A DNA stretch of 64,000 bases. It comes from CBDCCV01 sp965215025. Its GTDB lineage: Bacteria; Bacteroidota; Rhodothermia; Rhodothermales; Salinibacteraceae. The stretch is taken from positions 1,674,001-1,738,000 of the forward strand of contig CBDCCV010000001.1 in assembly GCA_965215025.1 (NCBI GenBank). The letters run 5' to 3'. The number at the start of each line of letters is the position of its first letter. Position 1 is the stretch's first letter. The notes beneath the pieces are model-generated. The model saw nothing but the letters and a program-made list of their open reading frames with translations. It had not been told where the DNA came from and searched no databases. Both the position numbers and the translations under genes were made by a program. Shown here in pieces: positions 32,830 to 41,129 of this stretch.

Positions 32830-33546
32830 TCAGGGATTGGGGCTGGCGTCGGGCAGCGCGCCGAGCATCTTTTTCATCCGGGCGATCTCGGTTTTCTGAT
32901 CGACGTGGATGTCGGAGGCGAGCTTAAAGGCGGCCCCGTCCTGCGCCGCGCCGTCTTGGGAGAAGAGGTGGTCCACCATCGTGACGGCGCCGCTGTGGTG
33001 CTCGATCATGTACCGGAGGAAGAGCCGGTCGAACGCCTCCCCGCGCGCGGCGTCGAGTTCTTGGATCTGCGCCTCGGTGAGGACGCCGGCCATCTTCATG
33101 CCGTGGACGCGGTGGCCGTTGACCAAAAGGCGCGTCCCGTCGATCTCGATCTCGGGCACGGGCTGCTCGCGCTCGCGCAGCCACCGCTGCATGGAGGCGA
33201 TCTCGTCCTGCTGCGCGTTGATGATGCGGGCGGCGAGGGTTTGCACCTGCTCGCTCGCCCCGTGGCTCGGCGCCATGCGCGACATCACGAGCGCCTGCGC
33301 GTGGTGCGCAATCATGCCCGTCATGAAGCGGACGTCGGCCTCGGTGAACGCCATGCGGGCGCTGTCCTGGCGCGCCCAGTAAAGCGCCTCCAGGTCGGCT
33401 GCCGCGTCGTCGGCTGTCGCGCTTTGGGAGGGGGCGTCTTCCTGGGGGGGCGCTTCCGTTTGCGCGCGGCTCGTGCTGCCGCAGGCCGCCGTGGTAAGCG
33501 CGACCAGAGAGGCGATGGCGATCCAGGAAAGGCGTCGTGCGCTCAT
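32830..33546 (-). CDS. DUF305-family lipoprotein
   Basis: A 238-residue protein with a lipobox (SLVALTTAAC). A DUF305 ferritin-like helical domain follows: FMTGMIAHHAQALVMSRMA, then IINAQQDEIASMQRWL, and a second half with FLRYMIEHHSGAVTMVDHL. The HH, Met and His pattern is typical of DUF305. CopM of Synechocystis is a DUF305 protein that binds copper, so metal binding is plausible. The gene follows tRNA-Ala and its terminator and precedes the LVIVD gene in the same direction. Confidence 0.87.
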   Translation of the reverse strand: MSARRLSWIAIASLVALTTAACGSTSRAQTEAPPQEDAPSQSATADDAAADLEALYWARQDSARMAFTEADVRFMTGMIAHHAQALVMSRMAPSHGASEQVQTLAARIINAQQDEIASMQRWLREREQPVPEIEIDGTRLLVNGHRVHGMKMAGVLTEAQIQELDAARGEAFDRLFLRYMIEHHSGAVTMVDHLFSQDGAAQDGAAFKLASDIHVDQKTEIARMKKMLGALPDASPNP

Positions 33547-33641
33547 ACTTTTTCAGGCTGACGTGCAGGGGCCGCCGGTTGGTGGGGGCGTGGTGCTTGC
33601 AGAGCGGCGTCGATCTGGGAAGTCGATCTCGGACGACGCAG

Positions 33642-33687
33642 AAAAATCCCGCCCAGAACGCCCTGCGCGGCATCGAAGACGGGATTT
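33642..33687 (-). terminator. Intrinsic terminator after tRNA-Ala
   Basis: Arms AAATCCCG (33644-33651) and CGGGATTT (33680-33687) with a 28-nt loop. On the minus strand the stem runs into TTTTTC. It lies 6 nt beyond the tRNA 3' end. Confidence 0.75.
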
Positions 33688-33693
33688 CGGATG

Positions 33694-33766
33694 TGGAGCT
33701 AAGGGGATTCGAACCCCTGACCTCTGCAGTGCGATTGCAGCGCTCTACCAACTGAGCTATAGCCCC
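33694..33766 (-). tRNA. tRNA-Ala (anticodon CGC)
   Basis: A 73-nt cloverleaf on the minus strand. The acceptor GGGGCTA pairs with TAGCTCC and includes the G3:U70 pair that marks alanine. The D-arm is GCTC/GAGC, the anticodon stem CTGCA/TGCAG holds the loop ATCGCAC (anticodon CGC), and the T-arm GGGGTTCGAATCCCC ends it. The discriminator base is A and the CCA end is not encoded. It reads GCG codons, which are frequent in this G+C-rich genome. Confidence 0.97.
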
Positions 33767-33864
33767 GGCTGTTTTTCGCGCGTCGGTGTGCCCAACCCGC
33801 GCGCCTCGGCCTCGGTTCCGAGGGGACGAAGAAGGCGCCAGCCGGCAGGCCGTCTGCTGAGGAC

Positions 33865-34515
33865 TTACGCGGCGCGGCGGTCCAGGGCCGAGCGCTTAAA
33901 GAGGCCCTCGCCGTTGACGTGGCCCACGTAGCGGCCCAGCTTGTGGACCTCCTCAAAAACGTCCGGCTCGATGTAGATGGCGTCGTAGGCCTCGTTGGCC
34001 GGCTCCAGGCGCAGGCCCTTCCGGTCGTGGTAGACGCGCTTCAGGGAGGTCTCGCCGTTGTACAAGACCGCGCCGATGCCACCCTCGGGGATGTCGTCGT
34101 CGATGAGGAGGACGAAGTCGCCGTCGTGGATGTCGGCCCCCTGCATGGACTGCCCCGAGACGCGGATGGCGAAGATGCGGTCGAGGTTGGGGAAGAGCGT
34201 CTCGAGCGTGATGGTGCCCAGGTCTGCCTCGACGGCCTCCTGGAGCTGCCCGGCGGAGATGACGCCGCGGATGGGGATGCCGACCGGCTCCTCGGCCAAG
34301 GCCACCTTCTCGGAGAACTCGTACCCGTTCTTGCCGTGGCGCAGGTAGCCCTTCTTGTGGAGCGCGCGCAGGTTCTGCGTCACGCTGTTAGGCGAGCGGT
34401 AGTCGAAGTGGTCGGCGATCTCGCGGTAGGTCGGCCAGACGCCGGTGTCGTGGACGTGCGTTTTGAGGTATTCCAGAAAGGCGTGCTGCTTGGCCGTCGG
34501 CTTTTTGCGGCTCAT
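33865..34515 (-). CDS. lexA: LexA SOS repressor
   Basis: A 216-residue repressor of DNA-damage genes. The N-terminal winged helix contains YREIADHFDYRSPNSVTQNL. The self-cleavage site is Ala88-Gly89 (GVISAGQ), with catalytic Ser123 (VSGQSMQGADI) and Lys159 (ETSLKRVY). RecA filaments trigger autocleavage. ATG 34515 was chosen because the preceding 14 residues of the longer frame have no family match. The SOS box of this clade is not known to me, so no operator is marked. recO lies 185 bp upstream on the same strand. Confidence 0.95.
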   Translation of the reverse strand: MSRKKPTAKQHAFLEYLKTHVHDTGVWPTYREIADHFDYRSPNSVTQNLRALHKKGYLRHGKNGYEFSEKVALAEEPVGIPIRGVISAGQLQEAVEADLGTITLETLFPNLDRIFAIRVSGQSMQGADIHDGDFVLLIDDDIPEGGIGAVLYNGETSLKRVYHDRKGLRLEPANEAYDAIYIEPDVFEEVHKLGRYVGHVNGEGLFKRSALDRRAA

Positions 34516-34700
34516 GGCGAGGGGCAAGTTCGGCGGGCGGAAGAAGGGCGTGCGCACATGCCTCCCACAGCATAGCTAAACCGCGTGCGAAGGTCAAGTT
34601 TTGGGAAAGGGAGAACGGGGGAGTGGGAGAGCGGGGGAGTGGATGAGGCGAGGAAACGAAGAAGCGAAGACCACGCATGAGGCGCTGCGTTGAGCGCTCT

Positions 34701-35504
34701 TCATCCTTTCTTCGGTTCTTCGTTTCCCCGATTCGCCTCGCCTCCTCGTCTCGCATCGTCAGAAAGCTGGTCAAGGACGTCGCGGCTGCGGTTGGGGTAG
34801 GCGTCCTGGACGTGGTGGCGGAGGTAGTCCTCCACGAGGCCGAGCGTCTCGCGGCGGAGGGCGGGCGTCAGGCGCATCCGCATAACGGTGTCGAGGTCGG
34901 CGCGGGCGAAGACGGCGTAGGCGCGCAGCGCCGCGCGCGAGGCGCGGCGGCTGGCTCCGGCGGCGCCCTCGCCCAGCGGCTGCGGCGCGCCGCTGGCTAG
35001 GTCGAGCCAGCCGCCCTCCGAGGGCAGCACCGCGACGGCCTCGCGCTTCACCGCCGGGCGGAAGCCCAAGAGGCCCGCCAGCCGAAGCTCGAAGTACGGC
35101 AGCACGTTGGCCGCGCGCGCCTCGGCCGCGTTGAGGCGGCGCAGCACCTCCAGGAGCAGGTTGAAGAGGAGCGGCTGCGGGTCCTCGTCCTGCGTGAGCG
35201 CGCGCGTCAGCTCTACCACGCGCAGGCCCAGGGCGATCTTCTTCAAGTTGCGCCCCAAGTCCAAAAGCGGCTCGGCGTGCGCGCTCTCGCTCAGCGTTTG
35301 CAGCCCGCGCGTGGGCTTGTAGTAGAAGACGACCTGCGCGTAGCTCATCGGCTGGAGGGAGGAGCCGAAGGCGCTCTTCGTACGACGCGCGCCCTTGGCC
35401 ATGACGGCGAGCTTCCCCTTCTCGCGCGTGAAGAGCGTGACGATCTGGCTCGTCTCGCCGTAGTTCAGGCTGCGCAGCACGACGGCGTCCGTCCGTACGA
35501 TCAT
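34701..35504 (-). CDS. recO: DNA repair protein RecO
   Basis: A 267-residue recombination mediator that loads RecA on SSB-coated DNA with RecF/RecR. The OB-fold N-terminus shows TDAVVLRSLNYGETSQIVTL, FTREKGKLAVMAKGARR and SSLQPMSYAQVVFYYK. The helical middle (ALGLRVVELTRALTQDEDPQ) and C-terminal LRHHVQDAYPNRSRDVLDQL are typical. The zinc-finger Cys residues of some RecO proteins are not seen. It is divergent from the ComEA-like gene. Confidence 0.92.
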   Translation of the reverse strand: MIVRTDAVVLRSLNYGETSQIVTLFTREKGKLAVMAKGARRTKSAFGSSLQPMSYAQVVFYYKPTRGLQTLSESAHAEPLLDLGRNLKKIALGLRVVELTRALTQDEDPQPLLFNLLLEVLRRLNAAEARAANVLPYFELRLAGLLGFRPAVKREAVAVLPSEGGWLDLASGAPQPLGEGAAGASRRASRAALRAYAVFARADLDTVMRMRLTPALRRETLGLVEDYLRHHVQDAYPNRSRDVLDQLSDDARRGGEANRGNEEPKKG

Positions 35505-35656
35505 GGGGCGTCCAGGGCAGGCGTGGAGAGGGGGACGGGGCGCGCCGGCTTTCCGGTACGGTTGCTTTTGGCGGGGCGGCGGCGTTTACTTGCGTGGACC
35601 TTCGGTTTACTGAAGGTGCACTTCTCGTCAGGCGTCTCCGCTTCAAGAAAAGCCGT

Positions 35657-36199
35657 ATGCGCTGGCTCTACCGCGCGCAGCAGCGCCTGGCGCTTACCCG
35701 CCAGGAAGGCGCCGCGATCCTAACGCTCGCGTTCCTTCTCCTTGTGGGTTTGGTGGCGCGTTACGTGCAGCAGCAGCCCGCCCCGCTGCCCGAACGCACC
35801 CGCGCCGCCTACGCCCGTGCCGACAGTCTTTTGGCCGCCGGCGCCGCTCGGCCTCTCCAAGAAGACGGACGTCTGCAAGGCGAAAGCGCAGAAGCGGCCG
35901 CTACACCACCTGCCACCACATCCGCCCGGCAGCAGCAGGACGCCGCGCCGCCGTCTTCCGCTGCGCCGCAGACGCGCGGCGGGCGTCTCAACCTCAACAC
36001 AGCCAGCGCGGCAGAGCTTGAGGCCCTGCCGCGCATTGGGCCGACGCTGGCTCAGCGCGTGCTCGACTACCGTAGCACGCACGGCCCGTTCCGCAGCGTG
36101 GACGAGCTGCGCCGGGTGCACGGCATCGGCGAGAAGACGGTGGCGGGGGTGGCACCGCACGTCTTCGTAGAAGCACCCCCGCCTCAGCAGCAGCCGTAG
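35657..36199 (+). CDS. ComEA-like helix-hairpin-helix protein
   Basis: A 180-residue protein with one N-terminal membrane helix (AAILTLAFLLLVGLVARYV), an Ala/Gln-rich linker (about 45-115) and a C-terminal double helix-hairpin-helix domain. That domain reads RLNLNTASAAELEALPRIGP, ALAQ-like TLAQRVLDYRSTHGPF and VDELRRVHGIGEKTV. The ComEA type binds incoming DNA in the periplasm during natural transformation. Other com genes are not in this window. ATG 35657 was chosen over the longer frame at 35594, whose added residues run through the promoter region. Confidence 0.85.
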   Translation: MRWLYRAQQRLALTRQEGAAILTLAFLLLVGLVARYVQQQPAPLPERTRAAYARADSLLAAGAARPLQEDGRLQGESAEAAATPPATTSARQQQDAAPPSSAAPQTRGGRLNLNTASAAELEALPRIGPTLAQRVLDYRSTHGPFRSVDELRRVHGIGEKTVAGVAPHVFVEAPPPQQQP

Positions 36200-36208
36200 C
36201 CGCACGCC

Positions 36209-36463
36209 TTACCCGGCGGGGTCGTCAGTGCGCCCGGCGCGCGCGCCGTTTTCCCCATCGCCAGCTTTCTTGGGGCCGGCTTCGGAGCCGTTGGAAGAGG
36301 GCGGGCGGCGGCGCTGCCGCTCGGCGATGCGCTGCTTCGTCCACTCCTGGCTGACCTCCTCCTCGCGGTCGAGGAACCTGTAAATGGGCGCCAGGAGCGC
36401 GAACGCCAGCGCGCAAAACCCCACCAGCGTCCCGATGATAACGAGGAGGTAGTACGTGTCCAT
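36209..36463 (-). CDS. Small single-pass membrane protein
   Basis: An 84-residue protein. One N-terminal transmembrane helix (YLLVIIGTLVGFCALAFALL) is followed by a charged cytosolic segment (FLDREEEVSQEWTKQRIAER) and a Gly/Ser-rich tail. It is convergent with the ComEA-like gene (9-nt gap). I do not recognise a family. Confidence 0.6.
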   Translation of the reverse strand: MDTYYLLVIIGTLVGFCALAFALLAPIYRFLDREEEVSQEWTKQRIAERQRRRPPSSNGSEAGPKKAGDGENGARAGRTDDPAG

Positions 36464-36734
36464 GTCAGGAGGCCGTAGCGGTCAGCGAGGGCGCGGTCGC
36501 TTGAAGAACGGTTGCCTATTACGAACTATTACGAAGACGCACGCGCGGTGTTTGCGTGCGCAAGCCTTCGGTTCGCAAAGGGGCCAGCTCGTCCGCTTTC
36601 ACAACGTTATTACCTCGCGCCGTATCCTCCGAAGCGCGTGCGTGATACACTGCAACTTGTGAAACGCAAGGCCGAGAAAAGAAAAAGATACACGCCTCGC
36701 GCCGTCTCCCTACCCGCCACACCGCCTCTGCAGC

Positions 36735-37439
36735 ATGAACACCGACATCCAGGTAGCGCGTATGCTCATCGTCGAAGATGATCCTGAGATGGGCATCGGG
36801 CTGGAGGACTTCTTCTCGCTCAAAGGCTACGACGTAGCCCGCGCCGCCGACGGCGAGCAGGCGCTCCAGAAGATCACCTCTCTTCCTCCCTACGACGTTG
36901 TGCTCCTGGACGTGATGCTGCCGGCCAAGAACGGCTTCGAGGTGCTACGCGAGGCGCGCAAGGCCGGCGTCGATTCGCCCGTGGTCATGCTCACCGTCAA
37001 GGGCCAGGAGAAGGACAAGCTCCAAGGCTTTGACCTGGGCGCGGACGATTACATCACCAAGCCGTTCAGCGCCGAGGAGCTGGAGGCGCGCATCCGCGCT
37101 GTCTTACGCCGGAGCCAGGCGCCCTCCGAAGCGCCCATGGACGTCTACGAGTTCGGCGACGTCGTCGTCAACTTCTCCAACCACACCGCCGAGCGCGATG
37201 ATGGGGAGATCCAGTTTACCGCGCTCGAGTTCGACATCCTGCGCTACTTCATCCGCCACCGGGGCCGCACCGTGAGCCGGAAGCAGCTCCTGCGCGACGT
37301 GTGGGGCATCTCCGGCGACATCACCACGCGCACCATTGACCGGCACGTGGCCTCGCTGCGCAAGAAGATCGAGTCGGACTCGGCCACCCCGCAGTACATC
37401 GAGACCGTCTACGGCATCGGCTACAAGTTCGTCGGGTAG
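36735..37439 (+). CDS. OmpR/PhoB-family response regulator
   Basis: A 234-residue two-component regulator. The receiver domain (residues 9-125) carries acidic IVEDDPEM, the phosphorylation Asp in YDVVLLDVMLPAKNG, and Lys in DDYITKPFSAEEL. The winged-helix DNA-binding domain (about 140-234) carries FTALEFDILRYFIRHRGRTV, RKQLLRDVWG, TRTIDRHVASLRKK and TVYGIGYKF. No histidine kinase gene is adjacent, so it is an orphan regulator here. A strong terminator follows. Confidence 0.94.
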   Translation: MNTDIQVARMLIVEDDPEMGIGLEDFFSLKGYDVARAADGEQALQKITSLPPYDVVLLDVMLPAKNGFEVLREARKAGVDSPVVMLTVKGQEKDKLQGFDLGADDYITKPFSAEELEARIRAVLRRSQAPSEAPMDVYEFGDVVVNFSNHTAERDDGEIQFTALEFDILRYFIRHRGRTVSRKQLLRDVWGISGDITTRTIDRHVASLRKKIESDSATPQYIETVYGIGYKFVG

Positions 37440-37491
37440 GCCGGGCCGCTGGCGCTCCGCTCCATGAGCAGGCTTGCCACCTCAGCACACG

Positions 37492-37527
37492 AAAAGCCGC
37501 ACGGGGTCCATCCCTACGCGGCTTTTT
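37492..37527 (+). terminator. Intrinsic terminator after response regulator
   Basis: Arms AAAAGCCGC and GCGGCTTTT enclose a 17-nt loop with an inner GGG/CCC pairing and are followed by a T-run (TTTTTCGC). It lies 53 nt after the stop codon. Confidence 0.85.
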
Positions 37528-37646
37528 CGCTTTTCGGGCGGATACGGCACTGGCGGATCGCGTAGAAGATTCCGGAAGCGCTGCTCCTCTAAAAGCCGCG
37601 CCGACTTCGCCAACGCGCCAATCTCCTACGCCCAAGACGGCCTGCC

Positions 37647-38144
37647 ATGAGAGCCAGTTCGAGAGACGTGTTTGAGGTGCTCCTAGGCGAGGAGCGCTTT
37701 CAGAAGATCGACCGCCGCATCGCCGGGTGGATGCGGCGCTACGGGACCGTGCTCCTGCGCTACTCGCTCGGCGTCGTCTTCGTGTGGTTCGGCGCCCTGA
37801 AGCTCGTGGGGATGAGTCCGGCCGAGGAACTGGTCAAAAGCACGGTGTACTTCTTCCCGCCCGATGTTTTCTACCCGATCCTGGGCTGGTGGGAGGTCGC
37901 CATTGGCATTGGGCTGATGTTTCGGCCGCTCCTGCGCATAGCCATCTTGCTTCTTCTGCTTCAGATGCCGGGCACGATGCTGCCCATGCTGATTCTGCCC
38001 GACGCCGTGTGGAACTCGTTTCCCTTTGGTCTCACGCTTGAAGGGCAGTACATGATTAAGAACCTCGTGCTCATCAGCGCGGCGCTCGTGGTGGGCGGCA
38101 CCGTGCGCCAGGACCGCACCCCGAGCTACGAGCAGGACCGCTAA
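37647..38144 (+). CDS. DoxX/DUF417-like membrane protein
   Basis: A 165-residue protein with four predicted membrane helices. The first (TVLLRYSLGVVFVWFGALKL) leads to VGMSPAEELVKSTVYFFPP, then ILGWWEVAIGIGLMF and a last helix near LVLISAALVVGG. This matches DoxX-like small membrane proteins (often linked to redox or quinone processes, function unproven). The stop overlaps the end of the convergent roxA gene by 4 nt. Confidence 0.75.
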   Translation: MRASSRDVFEVLLGEERFQKIDRRIAGWMRRYGTVLLRYSLGVVFVWFGALKLVGMSPAEELVKSTVYFFPPDVFYPILGWWEVAIGIGLMFRPLLRIAILLLLLQMPGTMLPMLILPDAVWNSFPFGLTLEGQYMIKNLVLISAALVVGGTVRQDRTPSYEQDR

Positions 38145-39307
38145 CGCGCGCCATCTTCCGAGGCGATCTCCAGCGCGCCCGCCTCCACGAGATCGGCCAG
38201 CAGCTCGGCGAAGCCCGGCGTGCCGAGATGCGGCCTCAGCGCCTCGGCTGGGAGCGCGCGGCGGCCCGTGAGAAGCGGTGCGGCAAAGGCGAGGCCGTCG
38301 CCGAGCGGATGCGCCTCGCCGTCGGCAAAAAGCGTGGCTGCGCCGCCCTTCTCCACAAAGGCAAGCTGCGCGCCGGGCGAGCGGGTAAGCGCGGCGCCCT
38401 GACGGACAGCCTCGGCCAGATCATCCGGCGCGGGGGGTTGAGTCGGCGGCAGCGCCTCGCGCCGTTCGGTAACGAAGCGGCCAAACCAATCGGCGATGGC
38501 GTCTTCGTCGCTAAGCGCGCTTTGGAGGAGTTCGCGGATGCGCGCGAGCGCCTCGGGGCGAATCTCGGCGGGGTGCTCGGCCGGCGTCAAGTCGGGGTCG
38601 GCGTAGAGCGCGTCGGCGCTGGGGCGGGTCAGCGCGTCTTGGAGGAAGCTGCCGAGGAGTTCGCGCTCGGACGGCGCCCTGAGGCCGATGGAGTACGTCA
38701 TGCAGTCGCCCAGCGCCACGCCCTCGTGCGCAACGCGCGGCGGGAGGTAGAGCATATCGCCGGGGCCGAGGACGTATTCTTCATCCGCCTCAAAACCGGC
38801 CAGCACCCGCACGTCGAGGTCCGGCACGAGCGTCTCTTCTTCAACCGGCGCCGCGCCGATGCGCCAGCGCCGCCGGCCCAGGCCTTGCAAGAGGAAGACG
38901 TCGTAGCTGTCGATGTGCGCGCCGACGCCGCCGTGCGCGGGGGCGTAGCTCACCATCACGTCGTCGATGCGCCAGCTTGGCAAGAAGCGGAAGTTGTCCA
39001 AAAGCGCCTCGACCTCGGGGATCAGGCGGTCCACGCCTTGGACGAGGAGCGTCCAGTGCGTCTCCGGAAGCGCGAGGAAGTCCTCCTCAGCGAACGGGCC
39101 GTGGCGCAGCTCCCACGGGCGCGCGTCGCCTTGTTCGAGCACGAGGCGGCTCTCGACGCCCTCCTCGCAGGCCAGACCGGCCAGCTCCTCCGGCGCGAGC
39201 GGCGAGCGGAAGCCCGGCAGCGCATCTCTGATGAGGAGCGGCTTTTTCTGCCAGTAACTTTCGAGAAACTCGGCGGGCGTGAGGCCGCCCAGCGGCGCGG
39301 CGTGCAT
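38141..39307 (-). CDS. roxA: RoxA/YcfD-type JmjC ribosomal oxygenase
   Basis: A 388-residue Fe(II)/2-oxoglutarate oxygenase. E. coli YcfD hydroxylates Arg81 of ribosomal protein L16. The start FLESYWQKKPLLIRDALP is typical. The JmjC facial triad is His131-x-Asp133 (GGVGAHIDSYDVFLL) and His194 (RVAHEGVA), at nearly the same spacing as YcfD. GRRRWRIG binds in the core, and a C-terminal winged-helix-like region (about 300-388) is present. ATG 39307 gives the expected family length. Two tiny zinc-ribbon genes lie directly upstream on the same strand. Confidence 0.92.
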   Translation of the reverse strand: MHAAPLGGLTPAEFLESYWQKKPLLIRDALPGFRSPLAPEELAGLACEEGVESRLVLEQGDARPWELRHGPFAEEDFLALPETHWTLLVQGVDRLIPEVEALLDNFRFLPSWRIDDVMVSYAPAHGGVGAHIDSYDVFLLQGLGRRRWRIGAAPVEEETLVPDLDVRVLAGFEADEEYVLGPGDMLYLPPRVAHEGVALGDCMTYSIGLRAPSERELLGSFLQDALTRPSADALYADPDLTPAEHPAEIRPEALARIRELLQSALSDEDAIADWFGRFVTERREALPPTQPPAPDDLAEAVRQGAALTRSPGAQLAFVEKGGAATLFADGEAHPLGDGLAFAAPLLTGRRALPAEALRPHLGTPGFAELLADLVEAGALEIASEDGAR

Positions 39308-39317
39308 GAGAAAGAGG

Positions 39318-39503
39318 TCAGAAGAGGTAAGCGATGAGTTCGGTAAGCGCCCAGCCCAAAAGCAGCACGGCGAAGAGCCAGGCGAAGAGCTTCGTGCTCG
39401 ATTTCTGCCGGGGAAACTCGTAGCCGCAGTAGGGGCAGACCTCGGCGCCCGTGGGGACGTCGAGCGCGCAGGACGGGCATTCTTTCTCTTGCGCGGCGGC
39501 CAT
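39318..39503 (-). CDS. Zinc-ribbon plus transmembrane mini-protein A
   Basis: A 61-residue protein. The zinc ribbon has CPSC (residues 9-12) and CPYC (23-26), with Gly-Tyr-Glu-Phe-Pro after it. A C-terminal membrane helix follows (LFAWLFAVLLLGWALTELIA). It lies 10 nt upstream of roxA and 12 nt downstream of its paralogue. The double CxxC is compatible with a zinc- or redox-active membrane-tethered peptide. No named family. Confidence 0.75.
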   Translation of the reverse strand: MAAAQEKECPSCALDVPTGAEVCPYCGYEFPRQKSSTKLFAWLFAVLLLGWALTELIAYLF

Positions 39504-39515
39504 GAAGGGCAGGCG

Positions 39516-39704
39516 TCAGAAGAGGTAGTCGAAGAGAAAATGCACGGCCCAGATGGCGAAAAGGAGCGTGAAGATGGCCGCGAGAAACGCGCGGCTCGGC
39601 GGCTCGACGGGGAAGACGTGGCCGCAGAACGGGCACGTCTCCGCCTCGGCATCAACGCGGAGGGCGCACGCCGGGCATTCCTTTCCTTTCGCTGAAGCGG
39701 CCAT
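39516..39704 (-). CDS. Zinc-ribbon plus transmembrane mini-protein B (paralogue of A)
   Basis: A 62-residue protein with the same plan as its neighbour: MAASAKGKECPACALRVDAE, then CPFCGHVFP, then a C-terminal membrane helix (LAAIFTLLFAIWAVHFLF). The shared order and spacing show a tandem duplication. The gene chain 39930/40077 - 39704 - 39503 - 39307 is tightly packed on the minus strand and probably one operon ending with roxA. Confidence 0.75.
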   Translation of the reverse strand: MAASAKGKECPACALRVDAEAETCPFCGHVFPVEPPSRAFLAAIFTLLFAIWAVHFLFDYLF

Positions 39705-39717
39705 GGGCGGCGGCGCC

Positions 39718-40077
39718 TCAGAACTGCGACTTCAACTCTTCGAGCAGCAGCCGGCGCTCCTCTTCGGAAAGCTTCTCGGCCTCGACCTCCTGCGAGGAGG
39801 ACGTCTTCTCGGGCAGGGCCGCGTGCGAGTGGCGCGGGCCGAGGAGGCGCCCGGAGGCGGCGCGCCACGCCAGCGCGGCGGCCCCGGCGGTAGCGGCGGA
39901 AACGAGGAGCGTCTTCAAAAGCTTGGGCATGGGCGTGGAGGCGTCGTCGGTTGGGAGAACGGGATCGGCGGCCACGGCCAGCACCTGCGTCCAGATGACG
40001 CGCAAGCCGTGCGCGCCGTGCTCGACGGCAATCTGCTCGATGGCGTAGCCGGGACGCGAAAGACGGATGGGTGGCAT
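39718..40077 (-). CDS. Small membrane-anchored helical protein, start uncertain
   Basis: A 118-residue frame (or 70 residues if it starts at the internal ATG 39930). From the later start it reads as a membrane helix (LLKTLLVSAATAGAAALAW) and an acidic coiled tail (SEEERRLLLEELKSQF). The upstream 49 residues also look protein-like, with YAIEQIAVEHGAHGLRVIW, so both starts are kept open. No ribosome-binding site decides between them. It heads the roxA gene chain. No family recognised. Confidence 0.5.
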   Translation of the reverse strand: MPPIRLSRPGYAIEQIAVEHGAHGLRVIWTQVLAVAADPVLPTDDASTPMPKLLKTLLVSAATAGAAALAWRAASGRLLGPRHSHAALPEKTSSSQEVEAEKLSEEERRLLLEELKSQF

Positions 40078-40266
40078 GGCGAAGGCGCTTGCAAGGAAAG
40101 ACCGTCGGGGCGCGGGCTGTCTGCCAACGCCGCATTCCGGGGCGGGGTTCGGCGCGGCGCGGCGGCTTTTTCCGCGCCATGTTCGGAAACGAAGCGCGCC
40201 GCGTTCCGGTGCAAACACATCGTCCGCACATCGCCCGACCGGCTCACCCGAAAGCCCACCGCTTCC

Positions 40267-40322
40267 ATGCACGAACGCATCACCATACCATCCGCGACGC
40301 GCGCAAGCACAACCTCCGGAAC
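40267..40322 (+). pseudogene. Duplicated 5' remnant of uvrA
   Basis: The segment ATGCACGAACGCATCAC and the following 40 nt repeat the first 51 nt of uvrA (41130-41180) with five substitutions and a 5-nt insertion that shifts the frame. It stops after the codons for HNLQN. It cannot encode UvrA and marks an older uvrA start displaced by the hepT-mntA module. Confidence 0.85.
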
Positions 40323-40343
40323 AGCGCCCCCGGTTTTTCCGGG

Positions 40344-40700
40344 CTATCCCCTGTCAGGAGGCAGGCGCTTCTTCAAAGCCTCCAGCGCGGTACGCAACGG
40401 AGGCAGGTGCATCTCAACGATGCGCCAGACGATCTCGTAGTCCACGCCAAAGTAGTTATGCACCACGATGTGCCGGGACCGGATGATCCGCTGCCACTCG
40501 ACGCCGGGCGCCTCTGCGCGGACAGCTTCCGGGACGCGGCTGGCCGCCTCGCCCAGTACGGCCAAGTTGCGCAGCACGGCGTCGGACGTTTTCGCGTCCT
40601 GCGCGAAACGCTCGAAGTCCATGCCGGCGGTGTAGGACCGAATGCGCTCGACGGCTTCGAGCATGTCAGCGATCAGGACGTGGGCGGCGCGCTCAGACAT
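40344..40700 (-). CDS. hepT: HepT-like HEPN toxin of the HepT/MntA system
   Basis: A 118-residue HEPN-domain protein (DUF86). HepT is an RNase toxin that MntA silences by adding AMP to a Tyr of the active-site motif. The motif Rx4HxY is intact: Arg76, His81 and Tyr83 in RSRHIVVHNYFGVD. The helices RIRSYTAGMDFERFAQDAK and VLRNLAVLGEAASRVP are typical. The start overlaps the end of mntA by 8 nt, so translation is coupled. Confidence 0.88.
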   Translation of the reverse strand: MSERAAHVLIADMLEAVERIRSYTAGMDFERFAQDAKTSDAVLRNLAVLGEAASRVPEAVRAEAPGVEWQRIIRSRHIVVHNYFGVDYEIVWRIVEMHLPPLRTALEALKKRLPPDRG

Positions 40701-40986
40701 GGACCAGGTCCTTTTCGACGTAGGGCAGGAGCCGCTCCTTCACGGCGCCGCGCGACACCAGATCCACGTGGCATCCGAGCAGGGCTTCGAGTTCCATCGC
40801 CAGGTCCACCACCTCGAACCCGACGGGCGCGCTGAACTCCGCGAGGATGTCCACGTCGCTGCCCGGACGCGCCTCGCCGCGCGCAAACGACCCGAAGATG
40901 CCGAGCGAGCGCAGCGGATACCGACGGAAAAGATCCGCGCGCGCAGAAGAGAGGCGGCAGCGTATTTCTTGAAGATCAGTTTGCAT
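40693..40986 (-). CDS. mntA: MntA-like antitoxin nucleotidyltransferase
   Basis: A 97-residue minimal nucleotidyltransferase. The polymerase-beta motif GSx10DxD is intact: GSFARGEARPGSDVDIL with Gly32-Ser33 and Asp44/Asp46. A third acidic site near HVDLVS completes the metal-binding set. In known pairs MntA adds AMP to HepT and blocks its RNase. Gene order and overlap with hepT match the type VII TA layout. The pair lies between a broken copy of the uvrA start and uvrA itself. Confidence 0.88.
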   Translation of the reverse strand: MQTDLQEIRCRLSSARADLFRRYPLRSLGIFGSFARGEARPGSDVDILAEFSAPVGFEVVDLAMELEALLGCHVDLVSRGAVKERLLPYVEKDLVHV

Positions 40987-41129
40987 CGCACGCCGAACGC
41001 GAGGGGAAGCTGGCTCGTATCACATGAGCGTAGTACACAGGCGCGCACGGAGGCGTTTCCGGCGCGTTCCCACGCAGGTTTTCGCAGCCGCCACTGCTGC
41101 CGTTTTCCAAGCACACGCTTTGCCCCCCC

